This document shows positions 7,351-15,342 of a DNA stretch of 19,603 bases, piece after piece; positions within the stretch are counted from its first letter, which is position 1, and every line of letters begins with the position of its first letter. The notes under the pieces are model-generated. The model was not told the DNA's origin and did not search any database. It was given only the letters and a program-made list of their open reading frames with translations. Position numbers and translations under genes: made by a program. Source of the stretch: DAOOOU01 sp964435635. GTDB lineage: Bacteria > Bacillota_I > Bacilli_A > RF39 > UBA660. The stretch lies in contig CAYSZU010000015.1 in the NCBI GenBank assembly GCA_964435635.1, positions 1 to 19,603 of the forward strand. Direction: 5' to 3'.

Positions 7351-8268
7351 ATTAAATTCTAAATAGATATTTTTATCATATATATGATTAAGAACATCTT
7401 CGCTACCAGCATCAATACTAGCCATTTCATAATCAGTTACTAAAAAATAGGTATGAAATAGATTATCAACGCCATTATTACTAACGGGGTCATTCCAGGT
7501 TAAATCAAGATGAAGCCATTTATTATCAATTTTAACAGCATTCCAAACGTGTTTAGCACTCGCAACTTTATAATTATCAATCGCAAAATCATGAAGGAAG
7601 ATAGCCATTGCATCAGCATAACCACCACAAACAGCAAAACCTTGTAATAATGCGCCATAGGCAATATTTGATTTATATGGCGTATAATTACCTTCATTAC
7701 GAGCTTCATCATATTTTGTTTGTTTAATAATATAATCATGGATTGCTAAAACTTTTTCTTCTTCATTCATTGTTGATGTAATTAATTCATCAGTTACGGC
7801 CGCAACCTTTTGATTAAGACTAGTAATATCTTTGGCCGAATAAAGATGATTAATAATAATATTTACTTCACCTGAATTATCATAAATAGTTTTTATGTTA
7901 TTAAAACTATTATAAGGATGAACAAAATTATTAATATGAGTTAAGATGTTTTGATCCTCAGTAATACTTTTAACATCATTAATACAATCTAAGTACTCGG
8001 TTGGACAATAGAAAGTAAAATTAATCCAGCCTTTATCTAAAACACTATAAATAATATTTAATAAGTCCTGATAACTGTAAGGAATGAAATCATTACTCTG
8101 TTGAACAAAAAGAAAATCGGTATCTTTGGTGTATTGATTACCGGGTAGAATAATAACGTTTTTTCGTACTTCTAAAAAGCCAGCAAAATAGTTGGCAATC
8201 GGGTTAATATTAATGACGGTAATTATTAAAATAGCTACCATTATAATTGGAAAAAGCAATTTTTTCAT
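7348..8268 (-). CDS. Membrane-anchored transglutaminase-like (cysteine protease fold) protein
   Basis: The 306 residues start with a short basic end and one hydrophobic helix (about 4-23), an uncleaved anchor or signal peptide. The C-terminal half is a transglutaminase-like core with the expected catalytic triad: Cys214 in AVCGGYADA, His240 in ASAKHVWN and Asp255 in HLDLTWND. NEEEKVLAIHDYIIKQTKYD before the Cys is the usual lead-in helix. Bacterial members of this family often act as peptidases at the cell surface; the substrate is unknown. I chose ATG 8268, which has GGTGAGA just upstream, over an in-frame ATG at 8295 that lies in the rpsT terminator region. Confidence 0.85.
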   Translation of the reverse strand: MKKLLFPIIMVAILIITVININPIANYFAGFLEVRKNVIILPGNQYTKDTDFLFVQQSNDFIPYSYQDLLNIIYSVLDKGWINFTFYCPTEYLDCINDVKSITEDQNILTHINNFVHPYNSFNNIKTIYDNSGEVNIIINHLYSAKDITSLNQKVAAVTDELITSTMNEEEKVLAIHDYIIKQTKYDEARNEGNYTPYKSNIAYGALLQGFAVCGGYADAMAIFLHDFAIDNYKVASAKHVWNAVKIDNKWLHLDLTWNDPVSNNGVDNLFHTYFLVTDYEMASIDAGSEDVLNHIYDKNIYLEFN

Positions 8269-8294
8269 TATCTCACCATAAATCAATTTTAGCA

Positions 8295-8325
8295 TTAAAA
8301 AATGAAGTAATCAATTGATTACTTC
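8295..8325 (-). terminator. Intrinsic terminator of rpsT
   Basis: A perfect 22-base palindrome at 8304-8325 (half-site GAAGTAATCAA) overlaps the rpsT stop. On the minus strand it is followed by ATTTTTTAA. Any transcription of the next minus-strand gene must read through this site or start after it. Confidence 0.85.
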
Positions 8326-8582
8326 AAATCTTTAACTTTTTTACTTAACCTTGATTTCTGACGATCAGCTGTATTTTTTTTAATTAAACCTTTGCTAGTC
8401 GCACGATCAAGAGTTTTTTGGACATCTTTGCACGTTACCGTTGCTTTTTCAAGATCTTTAGCGCTAATTGCTTTTTCACATTTCTTAATAACATTTTTAA
8501 CGCGAGCTTTTAACTCATGATTATTAGCTGTTTTTTTAGCAATTACTTTAACAGACTTTTTAGAACTTTTAAGATTTGGCAT
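8319..8582 (-). CDS. rpsT: 30S ribosomal protein S20
   Basis: S20 binds 16S rRNA in the 30S subunit. The 87-residue protein begins MPNLKSSKKSVKVIAKKTAN, the standard S20 start, and is highly basic and helical, with DRATSKGLIKKNTADRQKSR near the end as in the family. ATG 8582 is chosen because of AAGGAGATAT immediately before it and the family start; an in-frame ATG at 8606 would add 8 residues with no family match. It has its own promoter and terminator. The gene is divergent from the unknown pair at 8778. Confidence 0.96.
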   Translation of the reverse strand: MPNLKSSKKSVKVIAKKTANNHELKARVKNVIKKCEKAISAKDLEKATVTCKDVQKTLDRATSKGLIKKNTADRQKSRLSKKVKDLK

Positions 8583-8611
8583 AAATATCTCCTTTCTTAA
8601 ATCCATTTACA

Positions 8612-8640
8612 ATTCTATCAAAACATTCCAATTTTTGCAA
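8612..8640 (-). promoter_or_regulatory. Promoter of rpsT
   Basis: On the minus strand, TTGCAA (8635-8640) and TAGAAT (8612-8617) are 17 bases apart. The transcript would start near 8605, about 24 bases before the S20 ATG. Confidence 0.65.
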
Positions 8641-8718
8641 TTGAAAAAAGCTATATTAGGGGGATATTGATCTAATTACGAGAAAAAACTTCAGATTATT
8701 GACTAAATATGCTTAATC

Positions 8719-8747
8719 TTGACAAAATTATTATAAAATGATATATT
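8719..8747 (+). promoter_or_regulatory. Promoter of the unknown gene pair
   Basis: TTGACA (8719-8724) and TATATT (8742-8747) have a 17-base spacer, giving a perfect -35 and a near-perfect -10. It is divergent from the rpsT promoter about 80 bases away. Confidence 0.75.
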
Positions 8748-8777
8748 AATTTAATTCCTAAGAGGGGAGCGAAGAGA

Positions 8778-9392
8778 ATGACTCAATATTCTATTGCAAT
8801 TGAAAAAAATCATGGTGATTATTACCCAATTCATTGGCAATTAACGCCCTTATATGAAGCTAATTTAGCAAACAAGCCGGATGGGCAAAATATTAGTCGC
8901 CATCCTAGTTTAGAAGAAATAGATCGCTATACATCATTTTATGAAGAAGAAGCTTTTATGGAAGAATTGGTTAAAACAGGAGCAATTCAAGAAGAAGAAG
9001 CGGCTTATGCGCCGGTTATTATTTTTGTTGATAATAAGACGCGTAAACTAGATGATGGGATTCTTTATGAAAACGAAAAAGAAAGTATTGAACCTGAATT
9101 TATTGAAAATTTTATTATTGAAAATAAAGATAATTCTAATCTTTTAAATAGACTATATACTAAGTATTACAAAAGTGATGATAAATCATTATTATTTACC
9201 GAATTATTATATATAATAAAAAATATAAAACGCTATCGCTTCAACCAATTAGTAATTGGTTTAACAAGAATAAAAGAATTACCATATATTGAACGTCGTA
9301 ATTTAGGTTTATTTATTAACCGTCAACTTAAAAAAAATATTATAGTTGAAGAGATTGACGAAGCTGGCTTAAAATTAAAAAAGGATTTATAA
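8778..9392 (+). CDS. Conserved-looking hypothetical protein, 204 residues
   Basis: I do not recognise this protein. It has no signal peptide or membrane segment and is acidic overall. The N-terminal half is rich in aromatic and acidic residues (DYYPIHWQLTPLYEANL, SFYEEEAFMEELV). The C-terminal half (about 100-204) looks helical, with RLYTKYYKSDDKSLLFTELL, then IERRNLGLFINRQLKKN, and a short strand-rich end. A purine-rich site (GAGGGGAG, 8763-8770) precedes the ATG by 7 bases. It has a strong promoter of its own and is followed after 4 bases by a second unknown gene, so the pair is an operon. It is likely cytoplasmic; no function can be assigned. Confidence 0.75.
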   Translation: MTQYSIAIEKNHGDYYPIHWQLTPLYEANLANKPDGQNISRHPSLEEIDRYTSFYEEEAFMEELVKTGAIQEEEAAYAPVIIFVDNKTRKLDDGILYENEKESIEPEFIENFIIENKDNSNLLNRLYTKYYKSDDKSLLFTELLYIIKNIKRYRFNQLVIGLTRIKELPYIERRNLGLFINRQLKKNIIVEEIDEAGLKLKKDL

Positions 9393-9396
9393 GCCG

Positions 9397-9882
9397 ATGT
9401 ATGATGTTGCACAAATGAAAGCTTTATTAAAAGAACATACCACTTGGGATCACCAAGTTATTGACTCATGGGGGATGAATCAAACTGCGGCTATTTTCTT
9501 AAAATTAATGCGCGAAAAACAACAGTTTTTAATTGACAATAAGTTTGTTGCAGAAGAAAAAGTAAAAAGCTATAGTTTTGGGACCCTTTCTCGGGTATAT
9601 AAAAATTTTCATTTTCCATTAGAAAACAAAGTAAGGACAAAAGTTACTAGTATTAAAGACATTAAAGAGGTAGAGTCTTCAATTACAACTGCTGATTTAA
9701 TTTATGATGATGATGATGACTTTGAGCAGACTTATACTTGGGATGAGCTTTTGGAAATGTATCCGGAACTAGCTGGAGCAAGTCGTGATTACTTAAAAGA
9801 TTTTTTAATCAGAACAAAAACAAGGGTTTTAGACGATGAATTAGCTAACCCACCATTTAGAGGATTATTTAAAGAAGATTGA
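9397..9882 (+). CDS. Hypothetical protein, 161 residues, second gene of the pair
   Basis: Not recognised. It is a soluble protein with a helical N-terminal part (VAQMKALLKEHTTWDHQVID, then FLKLMREKQQFLID), a basic middle (SRVYKNFHFPLENKVRTKV) and a strongly acidic run of Asp at about 104-109 (DDDDDF). The C-terminal part is TWDELLEMYPELAGASRDYL and a short basic helix. Four bases separate it from the upstream stop and no strong ribosome site is present, so translation is probably coupled to the first gene. The stop codon is TGA and lies in the loop of a terminator hairpin, which shows that TGA is not read as Trp in this genome. Confidence 0.75.
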   Translation: MYDVAQMKALLKEHTTWDHQVIDSWGMNQTAAIFLKLMREKQQFLIDNKFVAEEKVKSYSFGTLSRVYKNFHFPLENKVRTKVTSIKDIKEVESSITTADLIYDDDDDFEQTYTWDELLEMYPELAGASRDYLKDFLIRTKTRVLDDELANPPFRGLFKED

Positions 9883-9895
9883 ATCTTCTTTTTTT
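9871..9895 (+). terminator. Intrinsic terminator after the unknown pair
   Basis: The stem AAAGAAGAT / ATCTTCTTT (9 bp) with a 3-base loop made of the stop region is followed by a continuous T-run to 9895. The -35 of the next promoter lies inside this hairpin. Confidence 0.85.
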
Positions 9896-9907
9896 AATTG
9901 CTATACT
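9879..9907 (+). promoter_or_regulatory. Promoter of the xerC-like gene
   Basis: TTGAAT (9879-9884) and TATACT (9902-9907) are 17 bases apart. The -35 lies in the terminator loop and stem, so termination of the upstream unit and initiation of this one use the same bases. Confidence 0.6.
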
Positions 9908-9924
9908 GATAATGGTGAAGCTAA

Positions 9925-10821
9925 ATGGAACAAATGATGATGGCTTATTTAGATGAATTAAAAGATCAAAAAAAATATCCAATGACAACAATCAAAAGTT
10001 ATCATCAGGATTTATTAATCTATCAAAAATATCTTGACCAGAATAAAATTAATTACTTATTAATTAATAAAGACCAAGTTAGACTATTTTTGAAATATTT
10101 AGATGAGCAAAAATATTCTCGTAGTTCCATTTCGCGATTATTGAGTTGCTTAAGGGGTTATTATCGTTTTTTATTCATGAATGGCCAAGTTGAAACTAAT
10201 TATTTTAAATTAGTTCGTAATCCTAAAAAAGAACATAAATTACCAAACTATTTAGAATACAATGAAATGGAATTACTCCTTAATAGTATTGACCTTACAA
10301 AAAAATACGGTTTAAGGAATTTATTAATTATTGAATTATTATATGATACTGGCTTAAGAGTAAATGAATTAAGTAATCTAGCAATTAATGATATCGATCT
10401 TCATAATCGTACTATTAAAGTAATGGGAAAAGGTAGTAAGGAACGAATCGTTTATTTTGGTGATTATGGGTTAGATTACTTAAATAATTACTTAACTAAT
10501 GAGCGTCCTCTTTTAATCAAAGGCCAAGAAAGCCCATATTTATTAATTAATAATCAAAGTAAAAAGCTATCAGCGCGCGGCATTCAACAGATAATAAATA
10601 AACTAGTTCAAAGCGCTTGTTTAAAGCATAAAGTATCACCCCATACGTTGCGTCATACTTTTGCAACTCATTTATTAAATGAAGGTGCTGATTTAAAAAG
10701 TGTGCAAGAACTATTAGGTCATGCTAGTTTAAGTACAACCCAAATATATACGCATATTAGCAATGAAAGATTAAGAAGTGTCTATTTAAAATCACATCCC
10801 CGTTCAAAAATGCCAAAATAG
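9925..10821 (+). CDS. xerC: Tyrosine recombinase, XerC/XerD type
   Basis: A 298-residue site-specific recombinase of the size and layout of XerC/XerD, which resolve chromosome dimers at dif. There is an N-terminal SAM-like core-binding domain (about 1-90) and a C-terminal catalytic domain with the complete set: Arg145 in DTGLRVNEL, Lys172 in GKGSKERIV, His240 and Arg243 in HTLRHTFATH, His266 in LLGHASLSTTQ and Tyr275 in IYTH. The end VYLKSHPRSKMPK matches the VYxxxHPRA tail of Xer proteins. XerC and XerD cannot be told apart with certainty from this alone. No dif site, integrase cargo or attachment repeats are seen near it, so a housekeeping role is more likely than a phage integrase. Confidence 0.88.
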   Translation: MEQMMMAYLDELKDQKKYPMTTIKSYHQDLLIYQKYLDQNKINYLLINKDQVRLFLKYLDEQKYSRSSISRLLSCLRGYYRFLFMNGQVETNYFKLVRNPKKEHKLPNYLEYNEMELLLNSIDLTKKYGLRNLLIIELLYDTGLRVNELSNLAINDIDLHNRTIKVMGKGSKERIVYFGDYGLDYLNNYLTNERPLLIKGQESPYLLINNQSKKLSARGIQQIINKLVQSACLKHKVSPHTLRHTFATHLLNEGADLKSVQELLGHASLSTTQIYTHISNERLRSVYLKSHPRSKMPK

Positions 10822-10872
10822 TGTCAAAAAAGCCAAAAAGATTACACTAGATAGTTAATCTTAATAAAAATA

Positions 10873-10881
10873 TGTTATAAT
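10873..10881 (+). promoter_or_regulatory. Extended -10 promoter of ppdK
   Basis: TGTTATAAT is a perfect extended -10. There is no clear -35 at the right distance. The leader has a TTGCA...TGCAA inverted repeat (10886-10902) ending against the ribosome site AAGGAGG. Confidence 0.6.
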
Positions 10882-10913
10882 ACTTTTGCAGTATTTATGC
10901 AAGGAGGAAAAAA

Positions 10914-13535
10914 ATGTCAAAATATGTTTACCTATTTAGTGAAGGTAACAAAGAAATGAAAAACTTATTGGGTGGTAAAGGAGCTAATTTAGCCGAAATG
11001 ACTAATATTGGCCTGCCAGTTCCAAGTGGCTTCATCGTAACAACTGAAGCTTGTACCAAATATTATGAAGATGGTGAGAAAATTGATCAAGCAATTGAAG
11101 CCGAGATTCATACCAAAGTAAAAGAGTTAGAAGAATTAACCGGCAAGAAATTAGGCGACAAAAAAAATCCGTTGCTAGTTTCAGTTCGTTCGGGAGCTCG
11201 TGCCAGTATGCCAGGAATGATGGATACCGTTTTAAATTTAGGTTTAAACGATGAAGTAGCAGCATCATTTGCAGAGGAAACAAAGAATCCAAGATTCATC
11301 TATGATTCTTATCGTCGTTTAATTATGATGTATGCCGATGTTGTTAAAGGTTATGGTAAAAGTAAGTTTGAGCATCTTTTAGAACAGATAAAAGTTGCTA
11401 AAAAAGTTAAAATTGATACTGAACTAACAGCTGAAGATATGAAAGAAGTAACAAACAAATTTAAAGAAGCATATCTAGAAGTAGCTGGGGAAGCTTTTCC
11501 TCAAGATCCAAAAGAACAATTAATTGAAGCTATTACCGCTGTTTTTAGATCATGGAACAATGAAAGAGCTAATATTTATCGTCGTATGAATGATATTCCT
11601 AGTTCTTGGGGAACTGCCGTAAACATTCAAGAAATGGTTTATGGTAATCGTGGTGAAACTAGTGGAACTGGGGTGGCATTTACAAGAGATCCATCAACTG
11701 GAGAAAACAAGTTATATGGCGAATATCTAATTAATGCCCAAGGTGAAGATGTGGTAGCAGGAATTAGAACTCCTCAACCAATTTCTGAGTTAGCTAAGGT
11801 AATGCCTGAAGTATTTAAACAATTTAATGAGATTGCTCATAAATTAGAAGAACATTATAAAGATATGCAAGACATGGAATTTACTATTGAAAATGGTAAA
11901 CTATTTATGCTACAAACTCGTAATGGTAAAAGAACTGCTCAAGCAGCTTTAAAAATAGCCGTTGATTTAGTAAATGAAGGTAAAATTACTAAAGAAGAAG
12001 CAATTTTAAAAGTTGAACCAAAGCAATTAGATCAATTATTACATCCGGCTTTTGATCAACAAGCACTACAAGATGCAGAAGTTTTAACAACTGGTTTAGC
12101 AGCTTCACCAGGAGCTGGAACCGGGCGAATATATTTTACAGCGGAAGCTGTTTCAGCGGCTCGTGAACGTAAAGAAGAAACCTTATTAGTTCGTTTAGAA
12201 ACATCACCTGAAGATATTCAAGGAATGAACGATGCTAATGGTATTTTAACGCTTCGAGGCGGAATGACTTCTCATGCGGCAGTTGTTGCAAGAGGAATGG
12301 GTCGTTGCTGTGTCTGTGGGGCTGGCGAATTAAAAATTGATGAAGTTAATAAAGTTTTAATAACTAAAGGTGGCCTTAAATTTAAGGAAGGCGACTATAT
12401 GTCAATTGATGGTTCCACCGGAAATGTTTATGGTGGTGAAATCAAAACTGTTGAACCAGAAATAAACGGTGATTTTGAAGGCTTTATGGCTTGGGCAGAT
12501 GATATTCGTCGTCTTGAAGTTAGAGCTAATGCTGATACCCCAAATGATGCTTTACAAGCCCGTAAATTCGGGGCTAAAGGAATTGGTTTATGTCGAACTG
12601 AGCATATGTTCTTTGAAGAAGATCGAATTTTTAACTTCCGTCGAATGATTTCGGCCGAAACAGTTGAAGCCCGCGAAGAAGCTTTAGCAAAGATCTTCCC
12701 TTATCAAAGAGATGACTTCGAAAAGATATTTGAAGCAATGGCTGGATATCCAGTTGTTATTAGATATTTAGATCCACCACTACATGAATTCTTGCCTCAT
12801 ACTGATGCTGAAATAAAACCACTGGCCGAAAGTTTAGGAATTACCTTTGAAGCTTTAAAAAGCCAAATTGAGTCGTTAAAAGAATTTAACCCAATGATGG
12901 GCCATCGTGGTTGTCGACTAGCCGTTACTTATCCAGAAATTGCCGTTATGCAGACAAAAGCGGTAATTGAAGCAGCAATTAATGTTAATAAAAGGGGCAT
13001 GAATGTTGTTCCAGAAATAATGATCCCATTAATTGGTGATGTTAAAGAATTAAAGTATGTTAAAAAAGTAGTTTGTGATACAGCTGATGCTATCATTAAA
13101 AAAGAAAATGTTTCTTTAAAGTATAAAGTTGGAACAATGATTGAGATTCCAAGAGCTGCTCTAATAGCTGATCAGATTGCTAAAGAAGCCGAATTCTTCA
13201 GCTTTGGAACAAATGATTTAACTCAGATGACTTATGGTTTCTCACGCGATGATGCTAGTAATTTCTTAAATGACTACTATGATTGCAAAATATTTGAAAG
13301 TGATCCATTTGCTAAGTTAGATCAAGAAGGAGTAGGCCAACTAGTTAAAATGGCTGTTGAAAGAGGACGTCAAGGTCGAGCTGATCTTCATTTAGGCTTA
13401 TGTGGTGAACATGGTGGTGAACCAAGTTCGGTAGAATTCTGTCATCGCATTGGTTTAGATTATGTTTCTTGCTCACCATTTAGAGTACCACTTGCTAGAT
13501 TAGCAGCGGCGCAAGCGGTTGTTAGAGAAAAATAA
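10914..13535 (+). CDS. ppdK: Pyruvate, phosphate dikinase
   Basis: PPDK interconverts pyruvate, ATP and Pi with phosphoenolpyruvate, AMP and PPi. In anaerobes it often runs in the glycolytic direction with PPi. At 873 residues it is full length (the Clostridium symbiosum enzyme has 874). Visible parts are the N-terminal ATP-grasp domain (GGKGANLAEM, VRSGARASMPGMMDTV), the swivelling phospho-His domain with catalytic His454 in GGMTSHAAVVARGMG, and the C-terminal PEP/pyruvate barrel with SFGTNDLTQMTYGFSRDD and the catalytic Cys in LGLCGEHGGEPSS. The ribosome site AAGGAGG is 6 bases before ATG. It is monocistronic, with its own promoter and terminator. No PPDK regulatory protein gene is nearby. 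Strong match to the family with no missing catalytic residue. Confidence 0.98.
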   Translation: MSKYVYLFSEGNKEMKNLLGGKGANLAEMTNIGLPVPSGFIVTTEACTKYYEDGEKIDQAIEAEIHTKVKELEELTGKKLGDKKNPLLVSVRSGARASMPGMMDTVLNLGLNDEVAASFAEETKNPRFIYDSYRRLIMMYADVVKGYGKSKFEHLLEQIKVAKKVKIDTELTAEDMKEVTNKFKEAYLEVAGEAFPQDPKEQLIEAITAVFRSWNNERANIYRRMNDIPSSWGTAVNIQEMVYGNRGETSGTGVAFTRDPSTGENKLYGEYLINAQGEDVVAGIRTPQPISELAKVMPEVFKQFNEIAHKLEEHYKDMQDMEFTIENGKLFMLQTRNGKRTAQAALKIAVDLVNEGKITKEEAILKVEPKQLDQLLHPAFDQQALQDAEVLTTGLAASPGAGTGRIYFTAEAVSAARERKEETLLVRLETSPEDIQGMNDANGILTLRGGMTSHAAVVARGMGRCCVCGAGELKIDEVNKVLITKGGLKFKEGDYMSIDGSTGNVYGGEIKTVEPEINGDFEGFMAWADDIRRLEVRANADTPNDALQARKFGAKGIGLCRTEHMFFEEDRIFNFRRMISAETVEAREEALAKIFPYQRDDFEKIFEAMAGYPVVIRYLDPPLHEFLPHTDAEIKPLAESLGITFEALKSQIESLKEFNPMMGHRGCRLAVTYPEIAVMQTKAVIEAAINVNKRGMNVVPEIMIPLIGDVKELKYVKKVVCDTADAIIKKENVSLKYKVGTMIEIPRAALIADQIAKEAEFFSFGTNDLTQMTYGFSRDDASNFLNDYYDCKIFESDPFAKLDQEGVGQLVKMAVERGRQGRADLHLGLCGEHGGEPSSVEFCHRIGLDYVSCSPFRVPLARLAAAQAVVREK

Positions 13536-13540
13536 TATAT

Positions 13541-13569
13541 AAAAGGTATACTTCATAGTATACCTTTTT
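13541..13569 (+). terminator. Intrinsic terminator of ppdK
   Basis: A perfect 11-bp stem AAAAGGTATAC / GTATACCTTTT with loop TTCATA is followed by T. Confidence 0.85.
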
Positions 13570-13578
13570 ATATTTAAC

Positions 13579-13607
13579 TTTAAAAAAAAGCTAAAGTATA
13601 TTATAAT
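13579..13607 (+). promoter_or_regulatory. Probable promoter of the sugar kinase-Smr unit
   Basis: TATAAT at 13602-13607 with a weak -35 TTTAAA at 13579-13584 (17-base spacer). Confidence 0.5.
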
Positions 13608-13632
13608 TAAGATAATATAAAGGGTGATAAAG

Positions 13633-14538
13633 GTGAAGAAAGTAATTTGTGTAGGTCTTTCATCTTATGAATTAAGTATCATGGTTGATGAATTTCCAAA
13701 AGAGAATACTAAGAATAAGTTTGAGAAAACGGTCGCCTGCGGTGGTGGAGCGGCATCTAATTGTGCCTATTTATTAGGTAAGTGGAACTGCCCAGCAACA
13801 ATTGCTTCAGTTATTGGTAATGACATGTATGGGAACCGAATCAAAAGTGAATTTGAAGCAATTGGTTTAAACACTAAATATCTTGAACCATCTTTTAGTC
13901 GTGATACTTCGGTTTCAATTATTATGATTAATCAAAAGAATAGTACTAGAACTTTATTTAATATTAATGATCAGTATACAACGCTTAAAAAATTAGAGTT
14001 TGACTTTTCTCCTGACTTAATCTATACCGACGGCTATGATTATAGTGCATCAAAGAAAACAATTGAAATGTTTCCTAAAGCGATAAGTGTTGTTAACGCT
14101 TCTTATCCAACTAGAGAAATATTAGAATTAAGTAAAAAAGCTAATTATCTTATTTGCTCTAAAACTTTTGCCCAAGCAGTAGCTGGGTTAGTAATTGATT
14201 ATACAAAACCAGCAACGCTAATTAATGTTTATCAAAAGTTAAAAGAAAAATATGATAATCAACAAATTGTTGTAATGCTTGAAGAAAAAGGGGCGCTATA
14301 CCTTTTAGATAATAAAATCAAGGTAAGTCCTGCTTTAAAAGTACCAATTGTTGATATAACTGGTGCCAGTGATATTTTTCAAGGGGCATTCACTTATTGT
14401 CTTGCTAATGATTGGGATCTTGAAAAAGCAGTTAAATTTGGTAATATTGCGGCGGGTCTATCACTACAAAAAATCGGGACTAGGCTTTCAATTCCAAAAT
14501 TAGAAGAAGTGCAAAAAATATATGATCAAAACTATTAA
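13633..14538 (+). CDS. PfkB-family (ribokinase-like) carbohydrate kinase
   Basis: A 301-residue cytoplasmic kinase of the ribokinase/PfkB family, which phosphorylates a sugar or nucleoside. The N-terminal signature is KKVICVGLSSYELSIMVDEF and ACGGGAASNCAYLLGKW. The anion-hole and catalytic signature near the C-terminus reads DITGASDIFQGAF (from 241), with Asp247 as the catalytic base. The usual GAGD is GASD here. The substrate cannot be told. I chose GTG 13633, because it gives the usual short start before the KKVICVG strand and has AGGGTGA 5 bases upstream; an earlier in-frame GTG at 13624 lies inside that site. It overlaps the next gene by 17 bases. Confidence 0.85.
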   Translation: MKKVICVGLSSYELSIMVDEFPKENTKNKFEKTVACGGGAASNCAYLLGKWNCPATIASVIGNDMYGNRIKSEFEAIGLNTKYLEPSFSRDTSVSIIMINQKNSTRTLFNINDQYTTLKKLEFDFSPDLIYTDGYDYSASKKTIEMFPKAISVVNASYPTREILELSKKANYLICSKTFAQAVAGLVIDYTKPATLINVYQKLKEKYDNQQIVVMLEEKGALYLLDNKIKVSPALKVPIVDITGASDIFQGAFTYCLANDWDLEKAVKFGNIAAGLSLQKIGTRLSIPKLEEVQKIYDQNY

Positions 14539-14800
14539 AGACCCATTTATTCATAATATTCCTGTTTTAGATGTTCACGGTGAAACAACTGCTTCAGTTA
14601 ATTTTATTGTTAATGATTTTATAAATGATAATTATAAATTACAACAACCTAAGGTTTTAATTATTCATGGCAAGGGCAGCGGTAAATTAAAGAAGGCTGT
14701 GGCGCAGACTTTAAAGGCTAATCAAAAGATCTTAAAATATGGCTTATATAACTTAAATGAGGGGTGTACCATTGCTTACTTAAAGATTGACAGCCAATAA
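14522..14800 (+). CDS. Stand-alone small Smr-domain protein
   Basis: The 92-residue protein is essentially one Smr domain, the module found at the C-terminus of MutS2 and in small nucleases acting on DNA or RNA. Matching elements are VLDVHGETT (the LDLHG motif), a helix, then VLIIHGKGSGKLKKAVAQTL (the HGKGxG loop and helix), and a final strand ending GCTIAYLKI like the GxTIVYL of the family. The ATG lies inside the end of the sugar kinase gene, overlapping it by 17 bases, with no clear ribosome site, so it is probably translated by coupling. MutS2 itself is not present in the window. The domain call is by motif. Confidence 0.8.
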   Translation: MIKTIKDPFIHNIPVLDVHGETTASVNFIVNDFINDNYKLQQPKVLIIHGKGSGKLKKAVAQTLKANQKILKYGLYNLNEGCTIAYLKIDSQ

Positions 14801-14850
14801 TATCCTTGGTATATTTATGTTCCAAATATAATAATTGATAGACACTTAGT

Positions 14851-14879
14851 TGACATTTTTTTTGTTTTATGCTATAATT
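14851..14879 (+). promoter_or_regulatory. Perfect consensus promoter
   Basis: TTGACA (14851-14856) and TATAAT (14874-14879) lie 17 bases apart, plus TGC forming an extended -10 (14871-14873). This is the strongest promoter in the window. A T-rich spacer follows the -35. Confidence 0.9.
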
Positions 14880-14910
14880 TTATCATTCAGGAAATTAGGG
14901 GGTATATTAT

Positions 14911-15327
14911 ATGAAGGGGTTCATTTTGGATTACATCAATGACAACGAGTATAAGAAACTAGAAAGAGCGCTAAAAAAATACAATATGTTAGCGTTTAAA
15001 AAATTAAATTTTGAATATTATCCAGCTTTACGTAACGGTAAATTCTTAGGAAAGTTAGTTTCTCAGAATAAGAAAGCTAATACTGAAACATATGAATTAA
15101 AATTACCAAGTGATAAAACTTTTAGTCAAGTTCATGGTGAAGTTAAATTAGTTTATACCGTTTATAAGAATGAAACAACTGTTATGTTATCATCAATTAC
15201 ACCAGCTGATATTTTATTAGAAGGTCATAAATCAGAATTAGCAACTTATAAAGGAATAATGATATCAAAAGCAAATGCTTCAAAAGATATGTTTAAAATC
15301 GACTTGCTTAATATGCTTAATAAGTAA
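14911..15327 (+). CDS. Unrecognised 138-residue protein, probably highly expressed
   Basis: I do not recognise the family. The protein is soluble, basic, and without signal peptide or membrane helix. It opens with a short motif MKGFILDYINDNEYKKLERA, then a basic region (ALKKYNMLAFKKLNFEYYPA), and a part likely to be strands (TETYELKLPSD, VHGEVKLVYTVYKNETTVML, SSITPADIL). It ends in a helical tail (DMFKIDLLNMLNK). A G-rich ribosome site (AGGGGG, 14897-14902) precedes the ATG. The perfect consensus promoter upstream and a dedicated terminator make it a strong single-gene transcript. The size and small-strand layout would fit a binding or regulatory protein, but that is only a guess. Confidence 0.75.
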   Translation: MKGFILDYINDNEYKKLERALKKYNMLAFKKLNFEYYPALRNGKFLGKLVSQNKKANTETYELKLPSDKTFSQVHGEVKLVYTVYKNETTVMLSSITPADILLEGHKSELATYKGIMISKANASKDMFKIDLLNMLNK

Positions 15328-15342
15328 TATCTATAAGTAATT

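Noticed and set aside
7336..9882. TGA read as Trp (mycoplasma code)
   Set aside because: TGA ends miaA and the gene at 9397-9882 exactly at terminator hairpins, no TGA occurs inside clear genes, and Trp is always TGG.
9925..10821. Recombinase as the integrase of a phage or integrative element
   Set aside because: Size, motifs and the HPR tail fit housekeeping XerC/D; no attachment repeats, phage genes or tRNA lie beside it.
10886..10902. TTGCA/TGCAA inverted repeat before ppdK as a regulatory hairpin or operator
   Set aside because: Only 5 bp per arm; too short to support without comparison to other genomes.
11032..11299. Minus-strand open frames inside ppdK, and similar ones inside the transglutaminase-like, dockerin, tyrS and divIVA genes
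   Set aside because: They are shadows of well-supported genes, with no ribosome sites or protein-family features.
14801..14850. Terminator after the Smr gene
   Set aside because: TATATTT/AAATATA and TTGG/CCAA can pair in competing ways but no T-run follows.
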